A stretch of DNA of 64,000 nucleotides from Rhodobacter sp. NTK016B (GTDB taxonomy: Bacteria; Pseudomonadota; Alphaproteobacteria; Rhodobacterales; Rhodobacteraceae), in the NCBI RefSeq assembly GCF_017303295.1, contig NZ_JAFKOK010000007.1:185137-249136 (forward strand), in the 5' to 3' direction. The notes under the pieces are model-generated. The model was not told the DNA's origin. It did not search any database and worked only from the letters and a program-made list of their open reading frames with translations. The number at the start of each line of letters is the position of its first letter. Position 1 is the stretch's first letter. The translations under genes and the position numbers were made by a program. Of the stretch, positions 25,250 through 33,390 are shown piece by piece.

Positions 25250-25540
25250 TCAGGTGGTCCAGATGGCGGCGACGATGGTGGGTGCTGCGGCGATGCCGGC
25301 GATTGCAACCACGACCCAGAGCGCCTGACGAAAGTCGAGGATGCCAAAGAGCCAGGAAAGGAACACCCCGATCAGTGCGAGCGTGCCAATCACGATCCCC
25401 AAGGGACCGGTGATCGCATCGACAATTCCTTGAAGCAGGGTCTGTACCGGCGAGAGGTCGATGCTCTGTGCAAGCGCTGGACCCGCCAGCACGATAAGGG
25501 CCATCGCGCCGAGCGCGACGATCGAAGGTCTCGATGTCAT
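25250..25540 (-). CDS. virB2: T4SS major pilin VirB2
   Basis: A 96-residue pilin precursor. The signal peptide ends near LAGPALAQ, and the mature part has two hydrophobic helices (LGIVIGTLALIGVFLSWLFG and ALWVVVAIAGIAAAPTIVAA) around a short DFRQ loop, as in VirB2/TrbC. It overlaps the virB1-like gene upstream by an ATGA junction. Confidence 0.9.
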   Translation of the reverse strand: MTSRPSIVALGAMALIVLAGPALAQSIDLSPVQTLLQGIVDAITGPLGIVIGTLALIGVFLSWLFGILDFRQALWVVVAIAGIAAAPTIVAAIWTT

Positions 25541-26322
25541 GAAAGATCTCCTCTGAGCCGCTCAAGCACGGCAGTCACACGGGCCACATGCCCTTGGGTT
25601 TCTCGAAAAGGGGGGATGCCGCCGTGGCGTGTGACCGCCTCCGGACCAGCGTTGTAGGCCGCAAGGGCCAGAGAGCCCTCGCCGAACTGGTCGAGCATCA
25701 TCAGCAGGTAGCGGGCTGATCCGTCGAGGTTCTGCGCAATGTCATGTGGGTCGACGCCGAGGTCGCGGGCGGTGTCCGGCATAAGCTGGCCAAGGCCTAT
25801 GGCACCGACAGGGCTACGTGCTGCGGGATTGTATGCGCTCTCGACTTCGATATTGGCCCGGTAAAGGAGCGCCCAATCAGTGACTGAAAGCCCTGCGCGA
25901 CGCAGCGCACCATGCCCGGCATACCGCAGAGCCGTGGTCTCGATCGCATGGAGGATTTCGGGGGAGGCGCGGACGGCGCGCGGGGCGACCGCTGCTGCAG
26001 CCGTCACATCGCTCAGGGGATCATCACCCCCGCGGGACTGCGGCGCTGCAAAAAGAAAGAGGCGATCTGGAAGGGGCCCATTCCGGGCATCGTCGTCGCC
26101 GGTGAACGAGCGCAGGCTGCTCGTGGTCTCGGCCATGTCGATCAGTCGGCCATCAGGGCTGAACTGGAAGATGAAACCGTCGGCAAGGGCCGGGGGTGCT
26201 GAACAAACACCTGTACCCAATGCAACGACGAGCGCAAACGCGCGGTCAGTTGTCCTTGACCAGAACCGGTCCGGTCCGCGGCTCGGACGTGCGTCCGGGT
26301 GCTGCGTGGCGCTCGCGGGCAC
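25537..26322 (-). CDS. virB1: Lytic transglycosylase VirB1
   Basis: An SLT-type transglycosylase that would open peptidoglycan for the secretion channel. The catalytic region shows ANIEVESAYNPAARSPVG, IGLGQLMPDTARDLG and LALAAYNAGPEAV. A signal-peptide-like core (AFALVVALGTGVCSAPPALA) lies at the N-terminus. The start is uncertain: no ATG lies between the upstream gene's stop and this core. A GTG at 26322 and a TTG at 26220 are candidates; the longer one gives an unusually long n-region and overlaps the upstream gene. The upstream ATG at 26586 is rejected because it runs through a better-supported gene. Confidence 0.8.
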   Translation of the reverse strand: MPASATQHPDARPSRGPDRFWSRTTDRAFALVVALGTGVCSAPPALADGFIFQFSPDGRLIDMAETTSSLRSFTGDDDARNGPLPDRLFLFAAPQSRGGDDPLSDVTAAAAVAPRAVRASPEILHAIETTALRYAGHGALRRAGLSVTDWALLYRANIEVESAYNPAARSPVGAIGLGQLMPDTARDLGVDPHDIAQNLDGSARYLLMMLDQFGEGSLALAAYNAGPEAVTRHGGIPPFRETQGHVARVTAVLERLRGDLS

Positions 26323-26605
26323 CCTCGACAAGCGGGATGCTGGCGGTCGTGCAGCCCATGTCGGCAAGGAAGCTGACAAGGCCGACGATGGTCTTGAAAT
26401 CGCGCAGCTTGAGGACGCTGCGGCTGGTGACGAGCATCTTGTCGTCCCCTCCATCCGGGGCAACCGCCCGGATGACCCAGGTGCCGTACCAGCTGTTGTG
26501 GCGCTTCTCGGCGCCTTCCTTGCAGACCACCTCGATGAGATAGCCTTGGGCCAAGAGGCCGCGCAGCCCGTCTTCTGTAACCACATTCGGTGCTTCTTCT
26601 ATCAT
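26246..26605 (-). CDS. Conserved hypothetical protein heading the virB operon
   Basis: A 119-residue cytosolic protein starting MIEEAPNVVTEDGLRGLLAQ, with AAGGGAAGG just before the ATG. The core (YLIEVVCKEGAEKRHNSWYG, then DKMLVTSRSVLKLRDFKTI and GLVSFLADMG) looks like a small alpha/beta domain with no enzyme motif. I recall similar small proteins next to virB operons in alphaproteobacteria and cannot name a function. It overlaps the virB1 gene and is probably the first cistron of the operon. Confidence 0.6.
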   Translation of the reverse strand: MIEEAPNVVTEDGLRGLLAQGYLIEVVCKEGAEKRHNSWYGTWVIRAVAPDGGDDKMLVTSRSVLKLRDFKTIVGLVSFLADMGCTTASIPLVEGARERHAAPGRTSEPRTGPVLVKDN

Positions 26606-26673
26606 GGCCTTCCCTTGGGTCCTTCTTCTGCCTGGGTGCAGTCTCGGGCCCACGGGGTCGCAACACCGCGGGC

Positions 26674-26705
26674 GATACAAGACAACATGAACGATAGCAA
26701 GACAA
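26674..26705. promoter_or_regulatory. Direct repeats upstream of the virB operon, operator candidate
   Basis: GATACAAGACAA (26674-26685) and GATAGCAAGACAA (26693-26705) repeat with about two helical turns between their starts. They lie 70-100 bp upstream of the first minus-strand gene and before the plus-strand gene at 26800. Paired repeats spaced this way suit a dimeric regulator of the operon. Confidence 0.4.
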
Positions 26706-26799
26706 TAATAACGTGTTGACGAAGTTCGCCTTGCTCCGATAACGGTGATAGCCGACAGAATGATAATCTTAAAGGCGGCAAAGGAGTTTTGCCCTGCGG

Positions 26800-27078
26800 T
26801 TGTTTATTGCGCGCAACGCACCGTTGCTGTTCGCGCTCCTGCTTGGAAGCATGCCGGTAGCCGCGGCTGCGGATTGCGTACCTCCCGAACGACCGTTCTT
26901 GCCTCAGTCGCGAGAAGACATTCGTGCCTATGCCGATCTGCTGCGTTCTGATTTCGAGGGCTACATCGCCGACATTCAGGAGTATTTCCGCTGTCTTGAT
27001 GCCGAGCGCGCCCGCGCGTTTCAGGAGGCGCGCGAGGTCAGTGAAGACTATGGAAGACTGGTCGAGCTATTGGACTGA
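26800..27078 (+). CDS. Small exported protein
   Basis: 92 residues from a TTG start; AAGGAG lies 13 nt upstream, which is long, so the exact start is open. The signal peptide (APLLFALLLGSMPVAAAADC) is clear. The mature part has two Cys (ADCVPPERPFLP and FRCLDAERARAF) and is otherwise helical and charged. It is divergent from the virB operon and shares the repeat-bearing intergenic region, so it may belong to the transfer region. Family not recognised. Confidence 0.55.
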   Translation: MFIARNAPLLFALLLGSMPVAAAADCVPPERPFLPQSREDIRAYADLLRSDFEGYIADIQEYFRCLDAERARAFQEAREVSEDYGRLVELLD

Positions 27079-27092
27079 GCAAACGCATGGGC

Positions 27093-27413
27093 TTAACCGC
27101 CGTCGAGATCCTCGTAGTAGACGAGCGCGGGCATGTTGCGGCGCTGATGCACGATGCGCAGGATGACTGCCGCGCCATCCGCCGCATGGAGCCGCTTGTA
27201 GAAGATCACGTGTCGCTGGCAATTGACGGACCGCATCCCCGGGACAAAGAGACTCCTGTCCCGGCCCGCGTCGGGATCCCCGGTGATCCGCTCGAAGGCG
27301 GTGACCAACTGGCGGTAATAGACGAGCCATTGGTCCCTGCCCCATGTCTCGACGGTGTAGGTGCGTATCTCTTCGAGGTCGGACTTGGCCTGTCCGGAAA
27401 GCCGAATCGTCAT
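27093..27413 (-). CDS. parE: ParE/RelE-family toxin
   Basis: 106 residues with the ParE pattern: MTIRLSGQAKSDLEEIRTYT, WGRDQWLVYYRQL, FVPGMRSVNCQRHVIFYK and VILRIVHQRRNMP. ParE toxins poison DNA gyrase, whereas RelE relatives cleave mRNA; the HQRRN ending favours ParE. It follows the antitoxin gene by 5 bp. The pair probably stabilises the element. Confidence 0.9.
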   Translation of the reverse strand: MTIRLSGQAKSDLEEIRTYTVETWGRDQWLVYYRQLVTAFERITGDPDAGRDRSLFVPGMRSVNCQRHVIFYKRLHAADGAAVILRIVHQRRNMPALVYYEDLDGG

Positions 27414-27418
27414 GCGGG

Positions 27419-27661
27419 TCAGCGATCAAACGCATCCGGTTCGAAGGCTTGGGCATCGAACTCGGCGAAGTCCCCATTTTCGGCCAGGGTGGCTGCCATC
27501 TCGAGATCGGCTTTGAGGGCGTAGAACTGCCTTGCGCCATCCTTCTCCATCAGCATCCTTACGCCGGCGCGCACGACTTCGCTCAGATTGGCGTAGGCGC
27601 CAGACTCGATCTGCGCCTGCACATATTTCTGCATCGGTTCGGTCAGGTGGACGTTCGGCAT
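27419..27661 (-). CDS. parD: ParD-family antitoxin
   Basis: An 80-residue protein starting MPNVHLTEPMQKYVQAQI. YANLSEVVRAGVRMLMEKD is the ribbon-helix-helix DNA-binding region of ParD, and an acidic tail (FAEFDAQAFEPDAFDR) should wrap the toxin. GAGGAGAG precedes the ATG at 27661; a longer in-frame start at 27703 overlaps the operator-like palindrome and is rejected. It would repress its own promoter. Confidence 0.9.
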   Translation of the reverse strand: MPNVHLTEPMQKYVQAQIESGAYANLSEVVRAGVRMLMEKDGARQFYALKADLEMAATLAENGDFAEFDAQAFEPDAFDR

Positions 27662-28134
27662 CAGACTCTCCTCATTATGCTCAATCGTATCAGATACTGA
27701 CATAACTATTCAAGCTCATGTTCGATCCCAACTTAGTCCCCAAAATAGGCTCGCAGCCCCCTCCCGTCCTTCTGCCCCGGATTCCAGCCGGAGCGCCGGG
27801 CCCTACAGTTTTCCGACACTGCCCTTCCCGGGACCATGAGCGCTGCGACACGCCGTTTGACGGGCTCATGCGCTCTGTTCTTCCGTGACCGCTTTCGTGG
27901 CCGCATTGGAACGCTACATTTACATTTGGTAACAAGTGTTTGTTCGGTAAATGACGTGAAAGGGGGCCGCAATTTTGGCCGCATTCAAGACGCCACAAGA
28001 GCCCAAACCGGCGTCAGATCTTGGAAGCCGGCACGCGACACAAGCGAACAATCGCAGGTCACTATCAATCAAATTCCCTTGCTATCGGTAATGTTGTTTC
28101 GTATCGATGCACCATTATAGATGGAGTCGGCATC
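27662..28134. other. Intergenic stretch between parD and an exported-protein gene
   Basis: Apart from the parD operator candidate I see no gene. Overlapping frames on both strands lack family resemblance. Position suggests divergent promoters for parDE and for the gene at 28135. Confidence 0.45.
27687..27697. promoter_or_regulatory. Palindrome upstream of parD, autoregulation operator candidate
   Basis: GTATC-A-GATAC, an 11-bp palindrome 26 bp upstream of the parD start. ParD proteins normally bind such sites together with ParE. Confidence 0.45.
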
Positions 28135-28788
28135 ATGAAGCTCGTGATCCACAGCGTGGCAACAGCCACGGCACTAAGCATATCCGGACTAATGGCCTCG
28201 TCAGGTCCGGCTCAGGCCTATCAGGTGGACTGTGCAATCCTCCTCTGCCTTGCGGGCGGCTGGCCTGCCTCCGCGCCCTGCGCACATGCTAGAGCGGTCT
28301 TCATTCGGCGGATCACACCATGGCCGATCGAGCCACCCTTACAAATCTGGCGGTGTCCGATGGGTGTGTCGTTCAACGATCCCAGCCCCATGTCGCCCAT
28401 GGGACGCCTTTATGACATCACGTTCCGCGATCCGCCCGAACCGCAGGAATCGACTCCGATACCCCTTGTTCGCGTCCAAGCGGACGAACAAGCCGACATC
28501 GACATCTCGGGCGACGCCTTTGACTTCGTTCGGAGCATTCGCGTGTATCACATCCAGTACCGCCAGCACGAAAACCGAGATGGCGACTGCAATCGCAGCG
28601 ACTCGACGCGATTGGGGTCCTACGGCGTGCAGGGCGACTACCGATGGACAAGATCCACCGTGGGCCAGGTGCCAGCCGCATCAGGCCTGAGCATCCCAAA
28701 TGGATGTGGCAGCTACTTTTACCGTTCCGTCTTCGTCGACTGGCGTGATCACGCCGGGAACTATGGTTCTGAAGAAGTTCGCTACTGA
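28135..28788 (+). CDS. Exported protein found in conjugative elements
   Basis: About 217 residues. A signal peptide (LSISGLMASSGPAQAY) precedes YQVDCAILLCLAGGWPAS, then ARAVFIRRITPWPIEPPLQI and a later Cys. I recall this DC-LLCLAGGWP plus RRITPWP arrangement in secreted proteins encoded in conjugative regions of proteobacteria, with no biochemical role. The C-terminal half (RVQADEQADIDISGDAFDF, then GSYFYRSVFVDW) looks like a beta-rich extracellular domain. The ATG at 28135 is chosen because the signal peptide begins there. Confidence 0.6.
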   Translation: MKLVIHSVATATALSISGLMASSGPAQAYQVDCAILLCLAGGWPASAPCAHARAVFIRRITPWPIEPPLQIWRCPMGVSFNDPSPMSPMGRLYDITFRDPPEPQESTPIPLVRVQADEQADIDISGDAFDFVRSIRVYHIQYRQHENRDGDCNRSDSTRLGSYGVQGDYRWTRSTVGQVPAASGLSIPNGCGSYFYRSVFVDWRDHAGNYGSEEVRY

Positions 28789-28896
28789 CAATATCTGCGC
28801 GCGGTTTTGCCGCGCGCGCCATCTCAACCCCGCACGGGAGGCTGTGCAAAACCCCTGAAAAGGAGACGACGCCAGACCGTGAAGCCTGACGCCGTG

Positions 28897-28927
28897 CTAG
28901 AAAACTCCGTGAACAAGAGTTTCCTAG
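28897..28927. repeat. Imperfect 11-bp hairpin
   Basis: CTAGAAAACTC and GAGTTTCCTAG pair with one mismatch around a 9-nt loop, about 100 bp behind the exported-protein stop and 100 bp before the next gene. No T-run follows. Confidence 0.4.
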
Positions 28928-29024
28928 CGCACCGCCAAAACACCCGCAACCAGCAAAGTTGTTTTGCTGGCGAGAATGTTGTTGTCTCACGACATGGCGT
29001 CGGATCTCCAAGGAGACCTCGACC

Positions 29025-29867
29025 ATGGAACCTACGACCGGCCTGATCCTGCGACGGATCACGCAGACAAATCTCTCTATTGCAGCGCACAAGCTGGCCA
29101 CCCTCATCCTTGATGCCATCGCCTGGAAGGATGGCTACAACGGTTTGTCGCGCGGAACGGCAGCCTTCACCCTCTCTGCCCTGGCGGAGAAGATGGGTGT
29201 CTCACGACAATATCTTTCGGTTCTTTTGAGCGAACTTGAGACGTCGGAGTTGCAGCTCGAGCGGGCGAAGCCTAACGGCAAATTCGCGCCCTGGATCTTT
29301 CGGTTTTCAGCCTTCGACGAGGAGAGTGAAACCCATGATCTCGTGTCAGGTGAAGGCGACACATCACTATCTAGAGATAATAATAACAAAACTATCTTCT
29401 CAGGGCTGATCGAAATCACCGCGAGTTCGAACGTTTTCCAGACCAGTTGGGCAGAGCTAATCAAAGCAGCGAAGGCCACGTTGCCCTGCTGGAACATCGA
29501 CACCCAGATCATCTGGGATCGCTTCCTCGCCTTCAACCGGTCCCGAGGCAACGGAAAGGTGCCAGCCGGCTTCCTGCTTGGCTTCATGCGCCGATGGCGA
29601 AATTCGTCGGGAACTCCAACTCGTCCCGCGGTCAAGCCGCCCGCGAGACCAATAACGGACCCCAAAGAGCGCGAATTGCTGAGACAGATGCAAGCCGCAC
29701 CAACTGCGAACCGCCAGTTCCACGCGTCCGACTTGTGTCGCTTGATCGGACACGCTGCCTACGAAGCGCGTGTACTCGATGTGATCCACAAGTTTGGGTG
29801 TCAGAGGTTTTCAGCAACTTTGGCGGTGCACGGAAGAGCGGTGTTGGCAGGGGAAATATCCAGATGA
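29025..29867 (+). CDS. Winged-helix DNA-binding protein, unknown role
   Basis: 280 residues from the ATG at 29025, with AAGGAG at a suitable distance. The N-terminal part (TNLSIAAHKLATLILDAIAW, LSRGTAAFTLSALAEKMGVS, then RQYLSVLLSELE) is a helix-turn-helix module of the kind seen in replication initiators and regulators. The C-terminal part contains a helical domain with WNIDTQIIWDRFLAFNRSRG. I do not recognise a family. A plasmid replication or copy-control role would fit, because no other initiator is visible, but nothing shows it directly. Confidence 0.55.
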   Translation: MEPTTGLILRRITQTNLSIAAHKLATLILDAIAWKDGYNGLSRGTAAFTLSALAEKMGVSRQYLSVLLSELETSELQLERAKPNGKFAPWIFRFSAFDEESETHDLVSGEGDTSLSRDNNNKTIFSGLIEITASSNVFQTSWAELIKAAKATLPCWNIDTQIIWDRFLAFNRSRGNGKVPAGFLLGFMRRWRNSSGTPTRPAVKPPARPITDPKERELLRQMQAAPTANRQFHASDLCRLIGHAAYEARVLDVIHKFGCQRFSATLAVHGRAVLAGEISR

Positions 29868-30130
29868 TCCGCTAGCGGCAGCACCTGTAGGGAGTAAGAG
29901 CCAGCGTACTCGCTCCCGCAATGGATTAGTGCCTATCTCGCTCTGCTATACGGGTGGTCAGGTCCCAGCAGGTATGGGAGGCTGGTTTTTCAAATGTTTA
30001 GGGGGGTGTCTGCAAATCGTGTTGGGATGTTGCGGGGCCTCTCGAAGTGGCAGCTACCCATTCTCACCGTCGCTGATCGGGGCGGTGCGCGGCTACGTCA
30101 GCGACTTCTGAACCGCTAGAGCGCAACGCT

Positions 30131-30418
30131 GGAGCGTGCGATAGTGCCCCTCATGCCGAAGGATGCCGTGCTGTGCTCGGACGGCGCTAAGGGTTACGCC
30201 ACTGCGGCATCGAACACGTCTTGGTCGGCACCAAGCCCGGCACGCGCGTCACGGCGGGCTGCTATCACATCCAGAACGTGAACTCGCTTCACGCCCGCTA
30301 CGACAAATTCATCAAGCCCCTCTGCGGACCGGCCACCAAGAACCTGAACCTTTACATCAGGTGGCTGGAAGCGCGGTGGGCATGGATCGGCCCAACGGAC
30401 GTGTTACGAGCCTCGTAA
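30131..30418 (+). pseudogene. IS1595-family transposase remnant
   Basis: The 3' part of an ISXO2/IS1595-type DDE transposase, broken by at least one frameshift near 30205. LERAIVPLMPKDAVLCSDGA (the second Asp region) is followed in another frame by HVLVGTKPGTRVTAGCYHIQ, then NVNSLHARYDKFIKPLCGPA and LYIRWLEARWAW, the conserved end of the domain. The N-terminal part is missing. No terminal repeats are seen. Confidence 0.75.
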
Positions 30419-30508
30419 CGGGTCAGCACGGCCGGCAGATGTCCGCATCGAGCCCAAAGTACCAGTTACTGCACTATGCGCGAATGTCGGCCATCAATGA
30501 GACTACGC

Positions 30509-31369
30509 CTACACACGCGCAATCTCACGGATCAGATCATTTGTCTCTGGTCTCGTCGTTTGGTGCCGATAACGAAGAGCAGAAACAGTTCGCGAAATTT
30601 CAAGGCCGTCGATGAGTATCGAAACGAGGCCCCTATCTGCTGGAATTGCCGTGGTTGGCAAAATCACCGCGCCTAATCCCTGCCGCGCGAGTTCGACTAA
30701 CCAATCCACGCGATTTGACCGATAGGCCGCGTAGAGTTCGTGACCTTGGTCTGCACATGCCCGATGCAACGCATCGCGCATTTCGCAATTGGGTCGATCG
30801 AGCATGTCAGTTTCAGCGAGTGTCGAAAGAGAAATAGCGTCTCGTCCAGACAACGGGTGCGACTTGGACACCACAACTTTGTAGGACTCGTCATAGAGCT
30901 GGTCTATTCGATAGAGGTCTTCACTGACCGTCGCCGCTGTGACAACGACGTCAAATTCACCCTCTCGCAATCCGGACAGAAGCTTGGAGGCAGACGCCAC
31001 GATCAACTCTATTTCGGCTTGCGGCAATCGTGTACGGAAGCGTTCCACGGCGGCTGAAATCCGGTTGTGACCAATCGTTTCGCCAACACCGACAGAAATA
31101 GGAACCCGCTCTAGTCGCGTGTGGCGGACGGCTTCTGCCTTAGCTGCCTGCGTTTCGTCATGCGCTTTCTGTAGCCTTGGCTGCATGAGTTTTCCGAGTG
31201 CCGTCAACCTGCATCCCGCGCGGTCCCTGACAAACAGATCACCCCCGAGCTCGTGTTCAAGTTTCTTGATCGCGGTCGTCAAGGACGGTTGGGAAACATT
31301 TGAGGCGCTAGCGGCATGGGTGAAGTTGCGATGCTGGCAGACAGCCAAAAAATACCTGATCTGGTTCAT
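30509..31369 (-). CDS. LysR-family transcriptional regulator
   Basis: About 286 residues. The N-terminal winged HTH has the LysR pattern (MNQIRYFLAVCQHRNFTHAA, VSQPSLTTAIKKLE, LGGDLFVR). The effector domain follows from about residue 90 (RVPISVGVGETIGHNRIS, ELIVASASKLLSGLREGEFD). It is divergent from the tandem-ABM exported protein, with about 155 bp between starts, the usual arrangement for a LysR regulator and its target. The inducer cannot be read from sequence. The ATG at 31369 matches the family's usual start; the longer frame adds 8 residues. Confidence 0.88.
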   Translation of the reverse strand: MNQIRYFLAVCQHRNFTHAASASNVSQPSLTTAIKKLEHELGGDLFVRDRAGCRLTALGKLMQPRLQKAHDETQAAKAEAVRHTRLERVPISVGVGETIGHNRISAAVERFRTRLPQAEIELIVASASKLLSGLREGEFDVVVTAATVSEDLYRIDQLYDESYKVVVSKSHPLSGRDAISLSTLAETDMLDRPNCEMRDALHRACADQGHELYAAYRSNRVDWLVELARQGLGAVILPTTAIPADRGLVSILIDGLEISRTVSALRYRHQTTRPETNDLIREIARV

Positions 31370-31525
31370 CTCCACTGCCACAGTCTCCGTCACTTTCCGC
31401 CATGAGGTTCACCATAGCACATGTCTATCAAAGAATAGAAGTTCGGGATTGGTGCCTGAGGCATTCGGCATGAGAAAAGGGTGCATCGAATCCAAACAAA
31501 ACAACTTCTCAATCAGGAGGCGACC

Positions 31526-32245
31526 ATGAAAGCCCAAATTCTCAAGACACTCGCCGCTTTGGCCTTGATCACGACATCTGCAGCCGCACAGGAAACCCCA
31601 ATGGAAAATCACACTGCCAGCTACATCGCCATGCCCGCCGCTGAAGGCCAGACCGAAGCATTCGCCGAATTTCTGGCCGGAGCCGCCCCGATTGTCGCGG
31701 ACACCGAACCAGGCACCGTGCTTTGGTTTGCCTTGCAAGACGACGATACGCTCGCGATCTTTGATATCTTCGTGGATGAAGAAGCGCGCAATGCGCATTT
31801 CTCCGGCGCTGTGGCCGCGGCTTTGAACCAAAATGCCGACGCGCTGGTCGCCGGGGGCTGGGACGATGGTGTTGTCGCGAATATCAACAATTCCGATGTC
31901 CTGTCGGTGAGGGAACCGGTTGATCTCTACTCGGCGACGACAGCCACGTATATCACGCTCGAAGCAGCACCCGGCAAAGGGCCGGAACTGGCAGCCTTGC
32001 TGACCGCAGCTGGTCCCATCGTCGGAGAAACCGAACCTGGCACATTGTTCTGGGCGGCGCTGCAGATTGACGAAACATCCTTCGCAATCTTCGACATCTT
32101 CACCAACAATGCTGGCCGTGAAGCACACTTTGCCGGTCAAGTCGCCGGGCTGCTGAACGAACGGGCAGCGGAGTTGGTCGCTGGCGGGTGGGACGACGGT
32201 GTGGTCGCTAACGTCCACAACTTCGACATCCTCGCCATCAAGTAA
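31526..32245 (+). CDS. Exported protein with two ABM-like domains
   Basis: 239 residues. AGGAGG precedes the ATG at 31526. The signal peptide is MKAQILKTLAALALITTSAA. Two repeated domains follow, each like the dimeric alpha/beta-barrel ABM (antibiotic biosynthesis monooxygenase) fold. The first runs around ASYIAMPAAEGQTEAFAEFL, TEPGTVLWFAL, FDIFVDEEARNAHF; the second around ATYITLEAAPGKGPELAALL, TEPGTLFWAAL, FDIFTNNAGREAHF. Both end in VAGGWDDGVVAN. Most ABM proteins are single-domain cytosolic dimers, so a secreted tandem is uncommon. Probably regulated by the divergent LysR. Substrate unknown. Confidence 0.78.
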   Translation: MKAQILKTLAALALITTSAAAQETPMENHTASYIAMPAAEGQTEAFAEFLAGAAPIVADTEPGTVLWFALQDDDTLAIFDIFVDEEARNAHFSGAVAAALNQNADALVAGGWDDGVVANINNSDVLSVREPVDLYSATTATYITLEAAPGKGPELAALLTAAGPIVGETEPGTLFWAALQIDETSFAIFDIFTNNAGREAHFAGQVAGLLNERAAELVAGGWDDGVVANVHNFDILAIK

Positions 32246-32267
32246 CGCGATGTGACAGGAACAAGAG

Positions 32268-32295
32268 GCGCCTGGTGCAACGCATCAGGCGCTTT
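32268..32295 (+). terminator. Hairpin with short T-run behind the ABM gene
   Basis: GCGCCTGGTGC (32268-32278), loop AAC, GCATCAGGCGC (32282-32292), one mismatch, then TTT. It lies 22 bp after the stop and fits a weak intrinsic terminator. Confidence 0.55.
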
Positions 32296-32445
32296 GCCGA
32301 ACGAATTTAGATTCACCGTGAAGCGGTCGTTCGAGTAACTGCAGCGAATTAGCGCTTTGTTCGCAAAGCCTACCAACACGATTTGTGGATACCCCCAATG
32401 TTTAAACCACGCCGAATGGCGTGAGCCGGCCGGCCGGAGACGTAC

Positions 32446-32985
32446 TTATTCCGCCCTCATCAGGGCCGTGTCAAAATGCCCCTCGACCGGAAGGCAGTCG
32501 TCAGTGTCCGCTTCGGCAAAGAAGCTGTCCTTGCGGCACAAATGCGCAGAAAAGCTGCCTTTGATCGTCGAACCCTCTTCTTCGAGGGAGAGGGTGTAGA
32601 TTGAGATACTCAGGTCCTCCCCGATCTCCTCGTTCATGTAGAATGGGGCATTCATCCCCTCTGGCCACCACGACACAGAGGCATCCATCATCGCGCCCGA
32701 GGCGTCTGTGCCCATAAGGGATATCTCGATCGTCAGGATGCCCTGCATGATGCTCTCAGCATCCGGGTCATGTGCCTGGATGCTCAGGGAGGACACCGGA
32801 CCGAAGGTGCGCCATTCCGCGGTTGAGGTTCCTTCGGAAGGAACGTCGAGGGTTTCACCATCGTAGGCCGCCTCGCCGATGGTGGCGGTTACCGTGCCGA
32901 CCGGGACCGTCTCGATCTGGGCTGTCGCCGTCTGGGAAACCATCATCAGACCGGTCACAAGGACCGAAAGAAGTTTGGTGTTCAT
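32446..32985 (-). CDS. Exported protein of unknown function
   Basis: About 179 residues. Signal peptide MNTKLLSVLVTGLMMVSQTA, then TAQIETVPVGTVTATIGEAA. The mature part is acidic and beta-rich (EWRTFGPVSSLSIQAHD, LTIEISLMGTDASG, GSFSAHLCRKDSFFAEADTD), suggesting a periplasmic or secreted beta-sandwich; two Cys near the end could pair. It converges with the ABM gene. The ATG at 32985 is preferred over one four codons upstream because the signal peptide begins there. Family not recognised. Confidence 0.55.
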   Translation of the reverse strand: MNTKLLSVLVTGLMMVSQTATAQIETVPVGTVTATIGEAAYDGETLDVPSEGTSTAEWRTFGPVSSLSIQAHDPDAESIMQGILTIEISLMGTDASGAMMDASVSWWPEGMNAPFYMNEEIGEDLSISIYTLSLEEEGSTIKGSFSAHLCRKDSFFAEADTDDCLPVEGHFDTALMRAE

Positions 32986-33123
32986 AATCCTCTCCATAGG
33001 TCTCGCGCCACTTACGGGAATGTCCAGCCGTCATGTTCGACGCGAAAGATGCGCAACGGCGCGCCGGGCCGGATCGAGCGGGTCCGGCCCACCCATCCTT
33101 GCCAGGCGCACGCTATCGTATAG

Positions 33124-33324
33124 GGCGCGGACGATTTCAAGACGACACTCGAAACCTTCGCGATCGGAGCAATGTTCGACCAGGTTCTCGAGGCGGCGAA
33201 TATGAGGCTCGACCCTATGACACGTGGTCGCTACCGGCTAACGCGTGGGCTCGAAATCGAGGTCTTCGACATCAACACCGGCAAGGCGCGCCCGACAGCA
33301 ACGCTGTCAGGCGGCGAAACCTTT
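33124..33324 (+). pseudogene. SbcC-like ATPase fragment interrupted by the tni element
   Basis: A fragment of the C-terminal ATPase lobe: ADDFKTTLETFAIGAMFDQV, LEAANMRLDPMTRGRYRLTR and PTATLSGGETF, where LSGGE is the ABC signature. SbcC and related SMC-like ATPases continue with a Walker B region. Here the frame stops exactly at the left end of the transposon at 33325, and a TAG lies just upstream at 33121. The right-hand half is not found beyond 36773. Confidence 0.7.
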
Positions 33325-33331
33325 TGTCGCG

Positions 33332-33390
33332 TTGCCCTTAAATCTGAGACGAGACGCTTTCGGCATCGAGTTTTGCCCTTAATTGCGAGA
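33332..33390. repeat. Left-end transposase-binding repeats of the first tni element
   Basis: Two copies: TTGCCCTTAAATCTGAGAC at 33332-33350 and TTGCCCTTAATTGCGAGA at 33373-33390. The TAA stop of tniQ lies within the second copy, so no spare DNA separates gene and end. Confidence 0.75.

Noticed and set aside
25537..26586. ATG start at 26586 for the VirB1-like protein
   Set aside because: The first ~90 residues overlap another gene in a different frame and look like shadow translation; the signal peptide core lies much further in.
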